Assembly (NCBI GenBank): GCA_014843695.1
Contig: CM026397.1
Location: forward strand, 45,147,272 to 45,211,271
Origin: Archivesica marissinica
Taxonomy: Eukaryota; Mollusca; Bivalvia; Venerida; Vesicomyidae
Direction: 5' to 3'
Length of the DNA: 64,000 nucleotides
Numbering within the stretch: position 1 is the stretch's first letter; the number at the start of each line of letters is the position of its first letter. Shown here one piece after another: positions 49,101 through 52,716 of the stretch. The translations under genes and the position numbers were made by a program. The notes under the pieces are model-generated. The model was not told where the DNA came from and did no database searches. It saw only the letters and a list, made by a program, of their open reading frames with translations.

Positions 49101-49356
49101 TGTACATTGTATATATAGAATGAATGCAATAAAATATGATTAACTTATATACTACGCATAATTATACAAGTGTGTTCATTTATTCTGTACATTGTATATA
49201 TAGAATGAATGCAATAAAATAGGATTAAACTTATATACTATGCATAATTATACAAGTGTGTTCATTTATTCTGTACATTGTATATATAGAATGAATGGAT
49301 ATATTGCCTCATGTTAACCTGATTCTTGTTATTTTCTAGGCTGGAACATAAGATGA
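7105..49356 (+). CDS. DOT1L: DOT1L, histone H3 lysine-79 methyltransferase, C-terminal part (13 exons)
   Basis: DOT1L methylates H3K79 on nucleosomes in transcribed chromatin. The catalytic domain is encoded upstream of the window. Visible here, in order: the segment just after the catalytic domain (LEKYFQRIRNPSKK, like human LENYFSSLKNP), a lysine/arginine-rich region expected to contact nucleosomes, the QYVQFLVYMQTPEY segment (human QYLQFLAYTKTPQY), coiled coils that in human DOT1L bind AF10/AF17, an LPISIP motif like the human AF9/ENL-binding motifs, an NQPIAISAISS block (human NQPLEITAISS) and a long low-complexity C terminus. The 13 exons sum to 4410 nt, which is 1469 codons plus stop, with every phase matching. 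With about 330 upstream residues the protein would be near 1800 aa, somewhat longer than human. Similarity is from memory, not from a search. The span given includes introns; exons are listed separately. Confidence 0.9.
7150..8690. repeat. 41-bp array in intron 1
   Basis: About 36 units of 41 bp built on CATCATGAGTGATCATTTCA and CCATATTTTACATATCTAG, beginning only a few bases after the E1 donor. The unit shares CATACCATATTTTA with the terminal arm of the palindromic element that follows at 8681-8786, so the array looks like an expansion of that arm. Confidence 0.95.
8681..8786. mobile_element. Palindromic MITE-like element with 31-bp terminal arms
   Basis: Begins GCATACCATATTTTATGAAA and ends with its reverse complement TTTCATAAAATATGGTATGC; the arms match over about 31 bp with two mismatches and enclose a loop of about 40 bp. 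A related locus lies at 16683-16760. No coding capacity. Confidence 0.75.
8905..9265. repeat. 19-bp array with CRE-like motifs
   Basis: About 19 units of GTTGTCATGATGTCACTAA. Variants alternate among TGATGTCA, TGACATCA and TGACGTCA. The perfect palindrome TGACGTCA, the consensus CREB/ATF site, occurs at 8950-8957, 8988-8995, 9216-9223 and 9254-9261. Confidence 0.93.
9266..9770. repeat. Dispersed repeat body shared with 16770-17200
   Basis: No gene. The stretch around 9420-9540 (AACCAATCAGAATCCT, then ACTGAATACAAGCAAAGTTA, then TTATGTGATAA) recurs with changes at about 17080-17190, also downstream of a palindromic arm. The two loci look like copies of one longer, unnamed element. Confidence 0.55.
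9771..9990 (-). mobile_element. SINE family A, divergent copy
   Basis: Same body as the other family-A copies (CTCTCGAGACCTCATTCCTG, then GGAATCCATCGCCACGAGGG) with several substitutions and a short deletion, ending in a tRNA-like head near 9990 (CACTGCGCTATCATGACTCC). An older insertion than that at 62621-62854. Confidence 0.8.
10054..10530 (-). mobile_element. SINE family B with internal tandem expansion
   Basis: Family-B SINE in reverse orientation: 3' end at 10054 (GTTTATTTATCGTCTATCGG), tRNA-like head near 10500-10527 (GATCCCTGGATTCC). The middle of the element (GAGACCCATTCCAGAGTATC with the following TCTGGTTCTGTACACGGTGT) is repeated five times in tandem at about 10138-10445, unit about 60 bp. 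Confidence 0.8.
10718..10807 (+). CDS. DOT1L: DOT1L exon E2
   Basis: A 90-nt exon between acceptor ACATTTAAAG and donor GTAAGC, phase 0 at both ends, encoding 30 residues that begin VEEEPVKSMRKDRRGKLV and end LKPNTQ. It occupies the place of the basic linker following the catalytic domain. The acceptor has a weak pyrimidine tract; an in-frame branch-like CTAAT lies upstream. Confidence 0.75.
10893..11676. repeat. 52-bp array in intron 2
   Basis: About 15 units of 52 bp (GGTGGATCCTTCCATAAGTC followed by GTGGGTACATTGCTGACTTA and TGACATTCATTA). The first unit starts 86 bp after the E2 donor and contains no exon sequence. Confidence 0.95.
11677..12341. other. Intron, nothing recognised
   Basis: AT-rich intronic DNA between the 52-bp array and the mariner element. 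No exon, SINE or tandem structure is visible to me. Confidence 0.5.
12342..14124 (-). mobile_element. Mariner-type transposon with 38-bp inverted repeats
   Basis: Terminal inverted repeats at 12342-12379 and 14087-14124 (CGAGGGGGGTTCAAGAAGTT at one end, CGAGGGATGTTCAAAAAGTT read inward from the other) match with about five differences over 38 bp. Each end is flanked by TA (12340-12341 and 14125-14126), the usual mariner target. Inside is a broken transposase on the minus strand. The element sits in DOT1L intron 2, opposite to the gene. Confidence 0.93.
12586..13760 (-). pseudogene. Mariner transposase, frameshifted, with an apparent intron
   Basis: Transposases of this family cut and paste the element through a DD34D active site. 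On the minus strand the N terminus is a helix-turn-helix (about 13740-13580, ending AIYKWYNRFSDG), followed by a frameshift into the linker and catalytic part (13599-13048). The first catalytic Asp is in VTVDETW, the second in HQDNAPNHKS, and the third in SPNLAPNDF after a frameshift near 12820. Another frame change leads to a C terminus ending RYKGEYFEKM and a stop at 12586-12588. Between YYSK and VLSRNF the frame is interrupted by 96 nt (12952-13047) with GTATGT at its start and TTGCCTTTCAG at its end. At least three frameshifts make it inactive as read. Confidence 0.88.
14170..14367 (+). CDS. DOT1L: DOT1L exon E3
   Basis: A 198-nt exon after TTATACGCAG and before GTGAGT, phase 0 at both ends, 66 residues. 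It begins ENKAGDKKHDSSFKAAKLLD and ends SRPQSASSVSDTEN. Serine-rich and polar, with no recognised domain; it lies in the linker between catalytic domain and basic region. Only 45 bp separate the acceptor from the right end of the mariner element. Confidence 0.8.
14616..14842. repeat. 32-bp array in intron 3
   Basis: Seven to eight units of GACTCGGTTAGAAATATATA followed by TAATCTTATTTT. Confidence 0.93.
14843..15124. other. Intron, nothing recognised
   Basis: AT-rich spacer between two arrays without a visible exon or mobile element. Confidence 0.5.
15125..15936. repeat. 13-bp array of alternating pyrimidine-purine units
   Basis: About 62 units of CATGTATACGTAC. Every frame on both strands is open for 260-320 codons, because three 13-bp units make 39 bp with no stop in any frame; these are not proteins. 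Almost all unit variants are transitions (TACGCAC, TATGTAC, TGCGTAC, TACACAC), which keep the strict alternation of pyrimidine and purine. Confidence 0.96.
15937..16317. other. Intron with SINE-A fragment
   Basis: Mostly featureless AT-rich DNA. At about 16255-16290 the sequence GGCGAGGCATTTAAATTCCA and ATGCCTCTTC matches the body of SINE family A, giving a short plus-strand remnant. Confidence 0.5.
16318..16690. repeat. 26- to 30-bp array derived from a palindromic arm
   Basis: About 13 units of AAACTCGTTTTGTACCATAT plus TTTATG, some with a 4-bp longer TTTAATGAAG form. The unit is the arm of the palindromic element found whole at 8681-8786; its reverse complement lies immediately after the array at 16710-16760. 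Confidence 0.9.
16691..17210. mobile_element. Second copy of the palindromic element and its body
   Basis: Contains the inverted arm TTCCAAAACGAGTTTCATAA followed by sequence paralleling 8790-8870 and 9400-9540, including AACCAATCAGAATCCT and GAATACAAGTAAAGTTATGT. No coding capacity. Confidence 0.55.
17245..17910 (-). mobile_element. SINE family B with internal tandem expansion
   Basis: 3' end at 17245 (ACGTTTATTTATCGTCACTA), tRNA-like head near 17900 (GGGGGATCGAACCTG). Between about 17400 and 17905 the segment AGACGGGGACCTCGGTTTAA plus AGTCCCATGTGAAAGACTGT is repeated about nine times, unit 55-60 bp. The expanded part is different from the part expanded in the copy at 10054-10530. It ends about 70 bp upstream of the E4 acceptor. 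Confidence 0.8.
17980..18145 (+). CDS. DOT1L: DOT1L exon E4: basic region
   Basis: A 166-nt exon between acceptor TTGCATTGAAG and donor GTACGT, starting in phase 0 and leaving one base. It encodes EEEAVEGRRTRQKSKPLEGR and a helical segment ending GIGKKM. It is rich in Lys/Arg and Glu, as in the human region required for nucleosome binding. Confidence 0.82.
18640..18780 (+). CDS. DOT1L: DOT1L exon E5: basic region and LDSLNLLH
   Basis: A 141-nt exon between TTCTTTCAG and GTATGT. The carried base completes GTT, giving VHRRKQRKVLSALKARALAK and then LALDSLNLLHSHTLLSTSTV; human DOT1L has TALDALHAQTVS at the corresponding place. The last 55 nt of the exon and the donor are the founding unit of the array that follows, so this exon's 3' boundary is repeated about 13 times downstream. 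Confidence 0.88.
18726..19822 (+). repeat. 75- to 79-bp array of exon E5's 3' end plus its splice donor
   Basis: About 14 tandem units, the first being the real end of E5. Each unit contains CTGGATAGCCTCAATCTGCT, the rest of the exon end, the junction ACTGTAG|GTATGT and 18-20 bp of intron (ATATATACTCTATTTCCC). Some units lack four bases (CTGCAGTC for CTGCACAGTC). All units keep GTATGT. Confidence 0.95.
19834..20100 (+). mobile_element. SINE family C, complete
   Basis: tRNA-like head with a B-box (AGGTTCGAATCCC near 19892-19904), body TGAGGAAGCTATCCAGCTGG, and a 3' part with AATAACTGGAGAGTCACCAT and CGTTAAACCCC. Related copies lie at 35043-35235 and 45640-45890. A second partial body follows at 20128-20275. 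Confidence 0.8.
20128..20275 (+). mobile_element. SINE family C, partial body
   Basis: Repeats the body and 3' part of the preceding SINE (GGTTGGTGGTTTTACCTGGT, then AATAATAGCTGGAGAGTTGC) without the tRNA-like head. Confidence 0.65.
20401..20535 (+). CDS. DOT1L: DOT1L exon E6
   Basis: A 135-nt exon after TGTTGTTTTTCAG and before GTAAGT, phase 1 in and phase 1 out. It encodes ADEKLMKSYNEPSMVTPLPN, a proline-rich stretch, and ends MAPVVQQLM, which aligns with human PPALQKLLES just before the QYLQFL segment. Confidence 0.88.
20536..20789. other. Intron, nothing recognised
   Basis: Start of intron 6 before the 22-bp array; no feature seen. Confidence 0.5.
20790..28250. repeat. 22-bp minisatellite array, about 7.5 kb
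   Basis: About 340 units built on CTCCCATGTATACCATAAAC plus CT, the largest array here and nearly all of intron 6. Edges (20790-22100, 25140-25600) carry TTAAAC and CCCAGTG variants; the centre is homogeneous. Minus-strand open frames of up to 960 codons read GEVYGIHGRGLWYTWE and are artefacts. A block around 21890-22560 recurs at about 25380-26350. Confidence 0.97.
28410..28660 (+). mobile_element. tRNA-like SINE head (family C relative) and remnant
   Basis: CCGTGGCCGAGTGGTTCAGG resembles the A-box end of a serine or leucine tRNA, and GGTGCGAACGTCGTC stands where a B-box would be. The downstream body is degenerate. The sequence does not fold into a complete tRNA by inspection, so it is treated as a SINE remnant and not as a tRNA gene. 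Confidence 0.5.
28844..28908 (+). CDS. DOT1L: DOT1L exon E7
   Basis: A 65-nt exon after GATATATTTGTAG and before GTGAGG. The carried G plus AT makes Asp, giving DMFRQQYVQFLVYMQTPEYS and ES. It matches human SFKIQYLQFLAYTKTPQYKAS very well and restores phase 0 for the next exon. Without it E6 and E8 would be out of frame with each other. Confidence 0.92.
28920..29510. repeat. 54-bp array in intron 7
   Basis: About 11 units of CTGAGAAGGAAAAGGTTAGT plus AGTTTATCTATTGACCTAGT and ACATGTGGCAGGGA, starting 12 bp after the E7 donor. A variant unit (GATGAGGATTGAGAAGGAAG) recurs about every 220-270 bp, showing a larger duplicated period of four or five units. Confidence 0.93.
29511..29943. other. Intron, nothing recognised
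   Basis: Unique-looking AT-rich intron between two arrays. Confidence 0.5.
29944..30195. repeat. 54-bp GC-richer array
   Basis: Four to five units of GTACAATCTTTGGCCTCCTT plus GACCCCTCAGACAAGGGGGC and ACTGCCCTGTGGGG. Base composition is clearly richer in G and C than its surroundings. Confidence 0.92.
30300..30938 (+). repeat. 42- to 49-bp array of E8's splice acceptor plus exon start
   Basis: About 13 tandem units ending in ACCCTTGTGTTTGTAG|CTGCATCAGATAGGCTAGTA, where the bar marks the position of the real E8 acceptor in the last unit (TTGTGTTTGTAG|CTGCGTCAGATAGAC). Each unit therefore carries a copied acceptor and about 15 nt of exon. Units differ by presence or absence of ATATTCATCCA. 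Confidence 0.94.
30923..31024 (+). CDS. DOT1L: DOT1L exon E8: coiled coil
   Basis: A 102-nt exon, phase 0 at both ends, donor GTACCA. It encodes LRQIDLNSEVQRLEKQIENL and QKDSTKQLKTRLKE, a heptad-patterned coiled coil corresponding to the human segment before ALTYNDLI. The phase-0 frame is fixed by E7; the alternative frame through the same DNA has no coiled-coil pattern. Confidence 0.87.
31320..31560. repeat. Short 36-bp repeats
   Basis: Three to four units of ACTCGAACCCAAGACCTCTC plus ACATACAGGTCCTAGT, with diverged flanks (TTGAACCTTGGACGTTTCAC). The GAACCCAAGACCTC motif looks like the reverse of a tRNA B-box region, so a SINE head may be the source (inference). Confidence 0.8.
31581..31705 (-). 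mobile_element. SINE family A, 5' part
   Basis: Reverse-oriented fragment with CCATCGCCACGAGGGAGAGA, TGCCTTGCCTAAGGGCACAA and CTCCAGCGGGGCTCGAACTT, lacking the AT-rich tail end. It sits just upstream of the E9 acceptor. Confidence 0.8.
31740..31877 (+). CDS. DOT1L: DOT1L exon E9: coiled coil
   Basis: A 138-nt exon after TATGCTTGCAG and before GTAAGA, phase 0 at both ends, 46 residues: LQIDACSPSEFIAQARGILT, then heptads ending EQLETENQAL. Human DOT1L reads ALTYNDLIQAQKEI and then EQLEQDNRAL at the same place. This is part of the AF10-binding coiled coil in human. Confidence 0.92.
31862..32278 (+). repeat. 52-bp array of exon E9's end plus splice donor
   Basis: About eight units. The real exon end and donor read AAAACCAAGCACTA|GTAAGAGC; the following units read AAAACCAAGCGCTA|GTAAGTGC with AAGAACAATTCATATTGCAT between them. 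Several copies keep a GTAAGT donor, a better consensus match than the real GTAAGA; others have lost it (ATTATTAAG, ATTAATAAG). Confidence 0.93.
32348..34231. mobile_element. TTAA-flanked MITE with internal 65-bp array
   Basis: Left end TTAACCCTTTCCTTCATAGA (TTAA at 32348-32351) and right end TATGAGGGAAAGGGTTAA (TTAA at 34228-34231) form terminal inverted repeats beginning CCC with TTAA target sites, as in piggyBac-type elements. Between them, about 25 units of TTTCCTTCATAGAGATTTAG plus GTTAATATACTATTATATCT and CATACAAACGACAGCCATTT expand the left terminal region. Near 33640-34130 the unit becomes compound, with GCTATCATGCAGTGGATAAG added. Confidence 0.85.
34316..34531. mobile_element. Second TTAA MITE family, left end damaged
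   Basis: Shares AGGATCTGCACTTTTTGCCA, AATGAACTGGTCCAAATGTA and the right end TTGGTGTTGAATGGGTTAA with the copy at 42110-42316. The left end reads TTAACACCACAG, missing nine bases of the terminal repeat. Confidence 0.82.
34532..35042. other. Intron, nothing recognised
   Basis: AT-rich intron without a recognised element. Confidence 0.5.
35043..35235 (+). mobile_element. SINE family C
   Basis: tRNA-like head CCGTGGCAGAGTGGTTATGG with B-box TGTTCGAATCCCACTCAGG, followed by the family body (GTGAGAAAGCTATCCCCAGT) and a shortened 3' part (ATAGAGTTGCCATATGACCT, then GTTAAACCCC). Confidence 0.8.
35287..35355 (+). CDS. DOT1L: DOT1L exon E10
   Basis: A 69-nt exon after TATTTTTCAG and before GTAACC, phase 0 at both ends, encoding LDAQNQAVIDHSLSSSGKSN and GRK. 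It lies between two coiled-coil exons. No close human counterpart is recalled, but splice sites and phase fit. Confidence 0.78.
35356..36104. other. Intron, nothing recognised
   Basis: Unique-looking sequence. Small open frames here show no family features. Confidence 0.5.
36105..36980. mobile_element. Non-autonomous DNA transposon with CCGTAAT inverted repeats
   Basis: Starts CCGTAATTGTCTATATATAG and ends CATAGACGATTACGG; reversed, the right end reads CCGTAATCGTCTATGTATAA. Subterminal GTATAAGATGCA on the left is mirrored by TGCATCTTATAC on the right. No transposase frame is visible in its 876 bp. Superfamily not assigned. Confidence 0.7.
37018..38260 (+). CDS. DOT1L: DOT1L exon E11: last coiled coil, LPISIP motif
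   Basis: A 1243-nt exon after CTCATTTCAG and before GTAAGT, starting in phase 0 and leaving one base. It opens with the last coiled coil (LSRKKQLLTQAQELETQVKQ), then becomes disordered and Lys/Ser-rich. At 37594-37620 it encodes SLPISIPFD, like the human SLPISIPLS and LPVSIPLA segments that bind the AF9/ENL AHD domain. Near its end (about 38190-38230) ANQPIAISAISSSDL resembles human INQPLEITAISSPETSL. These two blocks are the best evidence for DOT1L in the C-terminal half. Confidence 0.92.
38555..42055. repeat. 30-bp array filling intron 11
   Basis: About 117 units of ATTTTACTCGTATTACCTGT plus AGTTACTTTG. Unit length varies only twice, by two-base insertions near 40525 and 40617. The plus strand gives 648- and 474-codon open frames (LILLVLPVVT) and the minus strand a 498-codon frame (TSKIKVTTGN); neither is a gene. 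Each unit contains CTCGTATTACCTGTAG, which resembles a 3' splice site. Confidence 0.97.
42110..42316. mobile_element. TTAA MITE, intact copy
   Basis: TTAA at 42110-42113 and 42313-42316 flank inverted repeats CCCTTTCAACACCA and TGGTGTTGAATGGG. 207 bp including target sites, no coding capacity. TTAA targets and CCC ends fit the piggyBac superfamily. It lies 72 bp upstream of exon E12. Confidence 0.87.
42389..44392 (+). CDS. DOT1L: DOT1L exon E12: long disordered C-terminal region
   Basis: A 2004-nt exon after TTATTGTGCAG and before GTAAGA, phase 1 in and phase 1 out, 668 residues. It begins GTSVHGLASKHPTTTFDALL, followed by a glutamine-rich stretch (42475-42660), a Ser/Arg tract (about 42830-42930, SRSSSQSSTASSRS) and long Ser/Asn/Gln/Pro-rich sequence ending PSFPMYRPAG. 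This is like the low-complexity C terminus of human DOT1L, with little residue-level similarity recalled. If intron 12 were retained, translation would end at 44464-44466. Confidence 0.88.
44467..44940. other. Intron, nothing recognised
   Basis: Start of intron 12. A few tyrosine-tRNA-like words are absent and no element was identified. Confidence 0.45.
44941..45475 (+). repeat. Tandem array of tRNA-like SINE heads, 76-bp unit
   Basis: Seven units of GTGGTCGAGTGGTTACGGTC followed by GCTGACTAGTAAACACTGTA, ACCTATCATCACTGATGGTC and ACTGGTTTGAGCCTC. GGTCGAGTGGTT is an A-box-like sequence and CTGGTTTGAGCC a B-box-like one, so the unit is the tRNA-derived head of SINE family C with its body missing. 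The last unit runs into SINE-like sequence at 45480-45600. Confidence 0.9.
45476..45890 (+). mobile_element. SINE bodies (families D and C)
   Basis: 45490-45600 (TTACGGAGGATGCTACACCA, then AAGTACTGGTTAACCCGAGC) matches the element at 56830-57010, called family D here. From 45640 a family-C SINE follows: GTCGCCGAGTGGTTACGATC, TAGGTTCAAATTCCATTGGG, GTGAGGAAGTTATTCATCTG and AATAATAGCTGGAGAGTCAC. Confidence 0.75.
45992..46167. mobile_element. Small MITE with CAGTCAAACCT ends
   Basis: Begins CAGTCAAACCTGTGTTAA and ends TTAAGAAAGGTTTGACT, an inverted pair, with internal AGCAGCCAACCTG and AGCAGCCACCTG repeats. 176 bp, no coding capacity. Confidence 0.7.
46280..49300. repeat. 86-bp array with a poly(A)-signal motif in every unit
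   Basis: About 35 units: TTATATACTATGCATAATTA, TACAAGTGTGTTCATTTATT, CTGTACATTGTATATATAGA, ATGAATGCAATAAAATAGGA. Each contains AATAAA on the plus strand, with GT-rich and T-rich sequence nearby. It fills the end of intron 12, stopping about 40 bp before the acceptor of the probable last exon. Confidence 0.96.
49340..49356 (+). CDS. DOT1L: Probable DOT1L terminal exon E13
   Basis: After a strong acceptor (TTCTTGTTATTTTCTAG) the phase-1 frame from E12 reads G-W-N-I-R-stop, with the stop at 49354-49356. The fit of phase and the quality of the acceptor support it, but the coding part is only five residues, so it is not proven. The alternative phase-1 acceptor at 56255 would add GVDALPNSTQSSG and more, but that exon fits the downstream membrane protein better. 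Confidence 0.55.
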
Positions 49357-49862
49357 GAACACCCTGCTGTCTGTATCCATGGCTGTCCTCAACGTTCTAT
49401 CTAACCGAGGACAAATAAAAAACCCTGCTGTCTGTATGGCTGTCCTCAACATTCTATCCAACCGAGGACAAATAGAACACCCTGCTGTCTGTATGGCTGT
49501 CCTCAACGTTCTATCCAACTGAGGACAAATAGAACACCCTGCTGTCTGTATGGCTGTCCTCAACGTTCTATCCAACCGAGGACAAATAGAACACCCTGCT
49601 GTCTGTATGGCTGTCCTCAACGTTCTACCCAACCGAGGACAAATAGAACACCCTGCTGTCTGTATGGCTGTCCTCAACGTTCTATCCAACCGAGGACAAA
49701 TAGAACACCCTGCTGTCTGTATGGCTGTCCTCAACGTTCTATCCAACCGAGGACAAATAGAACACCCTGCTGTCTGTATGGCTGTCCTCAATGTTCTATC
49801 TAACCGAGGACAAATAGAACACCCTGCTGTCTGTATGGCTGTCCTCAACATTCTACCCAATC
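49357..49862 (+). repeat. 57-bp array in the presumed DOT1L 3'UTR
   Basis: About nine units of CCCTGCTGTCTGTATGGCTG plus TCCTCAACGTTCTATCCAAC and CGAGGACAAATAGAACA, beginning at the stop codon of E13. Being 19 codons long it stays open in both directions (MAVLNVLSNRGQIEHPAVC). The first unit has AATAAA at 49414-49419 where the others have AATAGA, giving one candidate poly(A) signal 58 bp after the stop. Confidence 0.92.
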
Positions 49863-50270
49863 AACTACATGAAATACACATCGACAAATATGACATACAT
49901 GTACATACCAACAAATGTGAAAGATATATCTGAAATTCACCTTGTATAGAAAAAGACACATTGCCAGTATTATATGCATATGTCGAAACCATGCCTTGCA
50001 TCATCTTTCATGAAATAGCGAGCATTTGTCGCCTTCATCCAATTGTTACCTCAGACTGGACAGTACATACCTTGAGGAGATTGATGGACCAAGATGGCAC
50101 GCATGGAACAGCAGGTGAAGCTTTACAAGACCACGTTATATCAGGGATATTTATTATTATGTATACTAGCATTGTAGACACTGTTGTAATCAATCCATGC
50201 GATTCACGTTCTGTAGTAGCAAATTCTGTCCGATTAACCAATTTATTCAATATTATAATCAAATGACATT
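49863..50270. other. Presumed 3'UTR or intergenic DNA, no gene seen
   Basis: No recognised coding or mobile sequence. Confidence 0.45.
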
Positions 50271-50275
50271 TTGTG

Positions 50276-50490
50276 GCAGTTGTGATAGCACAGTTGTAAT
50301 GCATTTGCTTCTGGTGCAAACGGCCCCGAGTTGGCGTCCAGCTGTAGCCGTTACGATTGTGCCCTTAGGCAAGATACTTAAATTCCACATGGCCTCCTCT
50401 CCCTAATGGCTATTGATTCTATCTGAGTTCTCGAGAGCGAATATAATATAATAATCGCAATCGAGCTAAAATAAATTTATATAATAATTA
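50276..50490 (+). mobile_element. SINE family A, old copy
   Basis: Plus-strand copy: head GTTGTGATAGCACAGTTGTA, body CCGTTACGATTGTGCCCTTA, tail ATCGAGCTAAAATAAATTTA. Many substitutions compared with the intact copy at 62621-62854. Confidence 0.8.
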
Positions 50491-51188
50491 TATAATAGTT
50501 TTTGGTTGCCTTTACACTTGTCATGGTTTTGTCTCTACATAAATGTAGTGGGATTTAGTGGATTGTAATTTACTACCTTATATTCGGGGAGGGGGGACTT
50601 TTGATTTCGCAGTATATGTATATATCATGTCATTTTTCTAATTGTTAGTTTATTCACAGAGCAGTTGTTGAAACAATTTCTGGAATGATAATGGATTTTA
50701 TTTGCAGAATTGTGACAAGCACGCACCTCTGTTTTGTCTGCTAAGATTTACTCATACAGATGTGAATAATGTGCAAACTAAGCAAATAATTGGTGAATTG
50801 ATTGCCGTTAACGTTTGTATTAACTTTCGTTGATATTTTGCTGGCTGTTAACACTGGTGAACACTTTTCTGAAATATCGATAAAATAAAAAGGCCAAAAT
50901 CGGCAATAAGTATAAACAATTGTTTAGTTACAAGGTACATTTGTATAAATTCGAGGTAATTAAAATAGGTTAGAATATTGATGTTCTTGTACGAAACTTA
51001 CACGTCAAATCGCACCTAAGTTAATGCACCTAAGTTAATCTGGCTGGAAAACAAAATGTGGAGGACACATGACCCCGGAACCTCTGTATAGCTCCCCTTA
51101 TGCAGCATTTCCAGCCATGCTACACCCTTGTATTTTTGTCTATTTATGAATTCTAGTCTTTTTCCTGCGATTCTTTGCTCAGAATATA
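50491..51188. other. Intergenic, no gene seen
   Basis: AT-rich, no exon recognised. A possible poly(A) signal AATAAA at 50884-50889 could belong to a longer DOT1L 3'UTR (weak). Confidence 0.4.
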
Positions 51189-51553
51189 CTAACCCTTTCA
51201 ACACCACAGATCTGGAAATAGGCCTAGCATAGGAAGGAAAGGGATTCGAATAAGTTACTATGTAACTTTTCCCCCAATCCTAACTGTGCTATTGCAACTA
51301 TTCCTATGTTATGTACCATTCTTGAATAAAATATTGTTTATAAAAAAAAATAGGCTTACAAAAAGTGTAGATCCAGATAAGCGACGAGCCGTCTCGTCAG
51401 GATCTGCACTTTTTGCCAGTAATATTACTATTTTTAGACAAAATTACCCATTTTGATAAATGAACTGGTCCAAATGTAATTTTCTGATTAATTTATTGGT
51501 CTAAAAATATCCTGGACCAGTCCTTGTCAGTTACTTGGTGTTGAATGTGTTAA
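51189..51553. mobile_element. TTAA MITE split by a nested retroposed insert
   Basis: Left end CTAACCCTTTCAACACCACA, right end TTGGTGTTGAATGTGTTAA; the interior matches 42110-42316. A 124-bp insert at 51224-51347 ends in an A-rich tail after AATAAAATATTG and is flanked by AAATAGGC on both sides (51216-51223 and 51348-51355), as expected of a reverse-transcribed insertion. Confidence 0.85.
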
Positions 51554-52437
51554 GTTATATACCCTTGTCTCATTGCTTGCTTACTCACCTGCAGATTACC
51601 AAGCAGCTTTCTAACAGCTGTTAGGGTTTGTGAATCTACTGCTTGTAACTGTTGAACTTAGAAGCCAAGATTGAACTTAGAACTAGAACTAAAGCTATAT
51701 CTGTAGAATATGTGAGACATGTGCTTAAAGCATCATTACATCGTAATAAAGGATGTTTTGGGTAAAATATAAATACTAATGTGTGTGTGTTTACAAAAAT
51801 CGAAATAGTCGCTCAGAAACGATAAAATTCCAATAAATTTAAACCGTCGTATACGCGAATTTGTTTATCAACACACGAAATGTAAACACACAGGGCGTGC
51901 ATACGTGAAACAACAGAGGATGTAGAAAACAACGTATATATTTTGTACATGAAATACTATCTATCTATCTTCCTCTAATGTCGAACACCTCGCGGGGATG
52001 TAGAAATATCCCTAAAAGACTTAGCTAACAGGGTTATGAATCAACATATCAATAATTTAATTAAAAAAGACAACGTGTGACAAATGGGGATGATTCATTC
52101 CGAATGTAAACAAGTGCGTGACCGATCGACTCGGAAAGTCCTACTTTCGGTTTCGAGTTTGTTTTATCGCAAAAAACACTGTTTACCAAATGAACATAAG
52201 CATACAAATTATAATGTTAGAATGTGTAGCAGCATTGCTACCCATACGTAAAAATTGAATTTTTCAAATATCTTTTATTTCATGCGATGTAATGCTGCTT
52301 TAACTGTGCTTTGTTTCTTGGTACATTGTGGAGGAGTAGAATAGGCTTATTGTATTGTGTGATACGTAACATTTTAGTAGTATACAACGGGGGGTTTTAC
52401 TGATATTTCACAAATCATTTCATGGTTTTTTTTTTTT
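51554..52437. other. Intergenic, no gene seen
   Basis: No exon, mobile element or tandem structure recognised. Confidence 0.45.
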
Positions 52438-52716
52438 TTTACGTTTATTTATCGTCGCTACCGGTTGCCTATATGAGCGACGCCTCCTTAAGAGATTAGT
52501 CATTGTAGATTTTTGGAGGATAGTGCATGATACAGACAGAGACCCATTCCAGAGTCTCCTCTAGTTCTTCTACGTGCACGATGTAAAGCACCGACACCAG
52601 ACCTCGGTTTAACGTCCAATCTGAAAGACTTAAGTTTATTAGGGTCAGACGGGGGATCAAACCTGTGATCCCTGTATTACCAGTCCAACGTGTTATCCAC
52701 TGGACTACAGATCCGT
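52438..52716 (-). mobile_element. SINE family B, complete
   Basis: Reverse copy with 3' end ACGTTTATTTATCGTCGCTA, middle ACCCATTCCAGAGTCTCCTC, and a tRNA-like head at about 52655-52716 (GGGGGATCAAACCTGTGATC, then CCACTGGACTACAGATCC). A T-tract at 52426-52440 marks its former A-tail. Confidence 0.85.

Noticed and set aside
49336..49933. Repeat protein on either strand (NRGQIEHPAVC or RTAIQTAGCSICP)
   Set aside because: 57-bp satellite of 19 codons, open both ways, located after the probable DOT1L stop.
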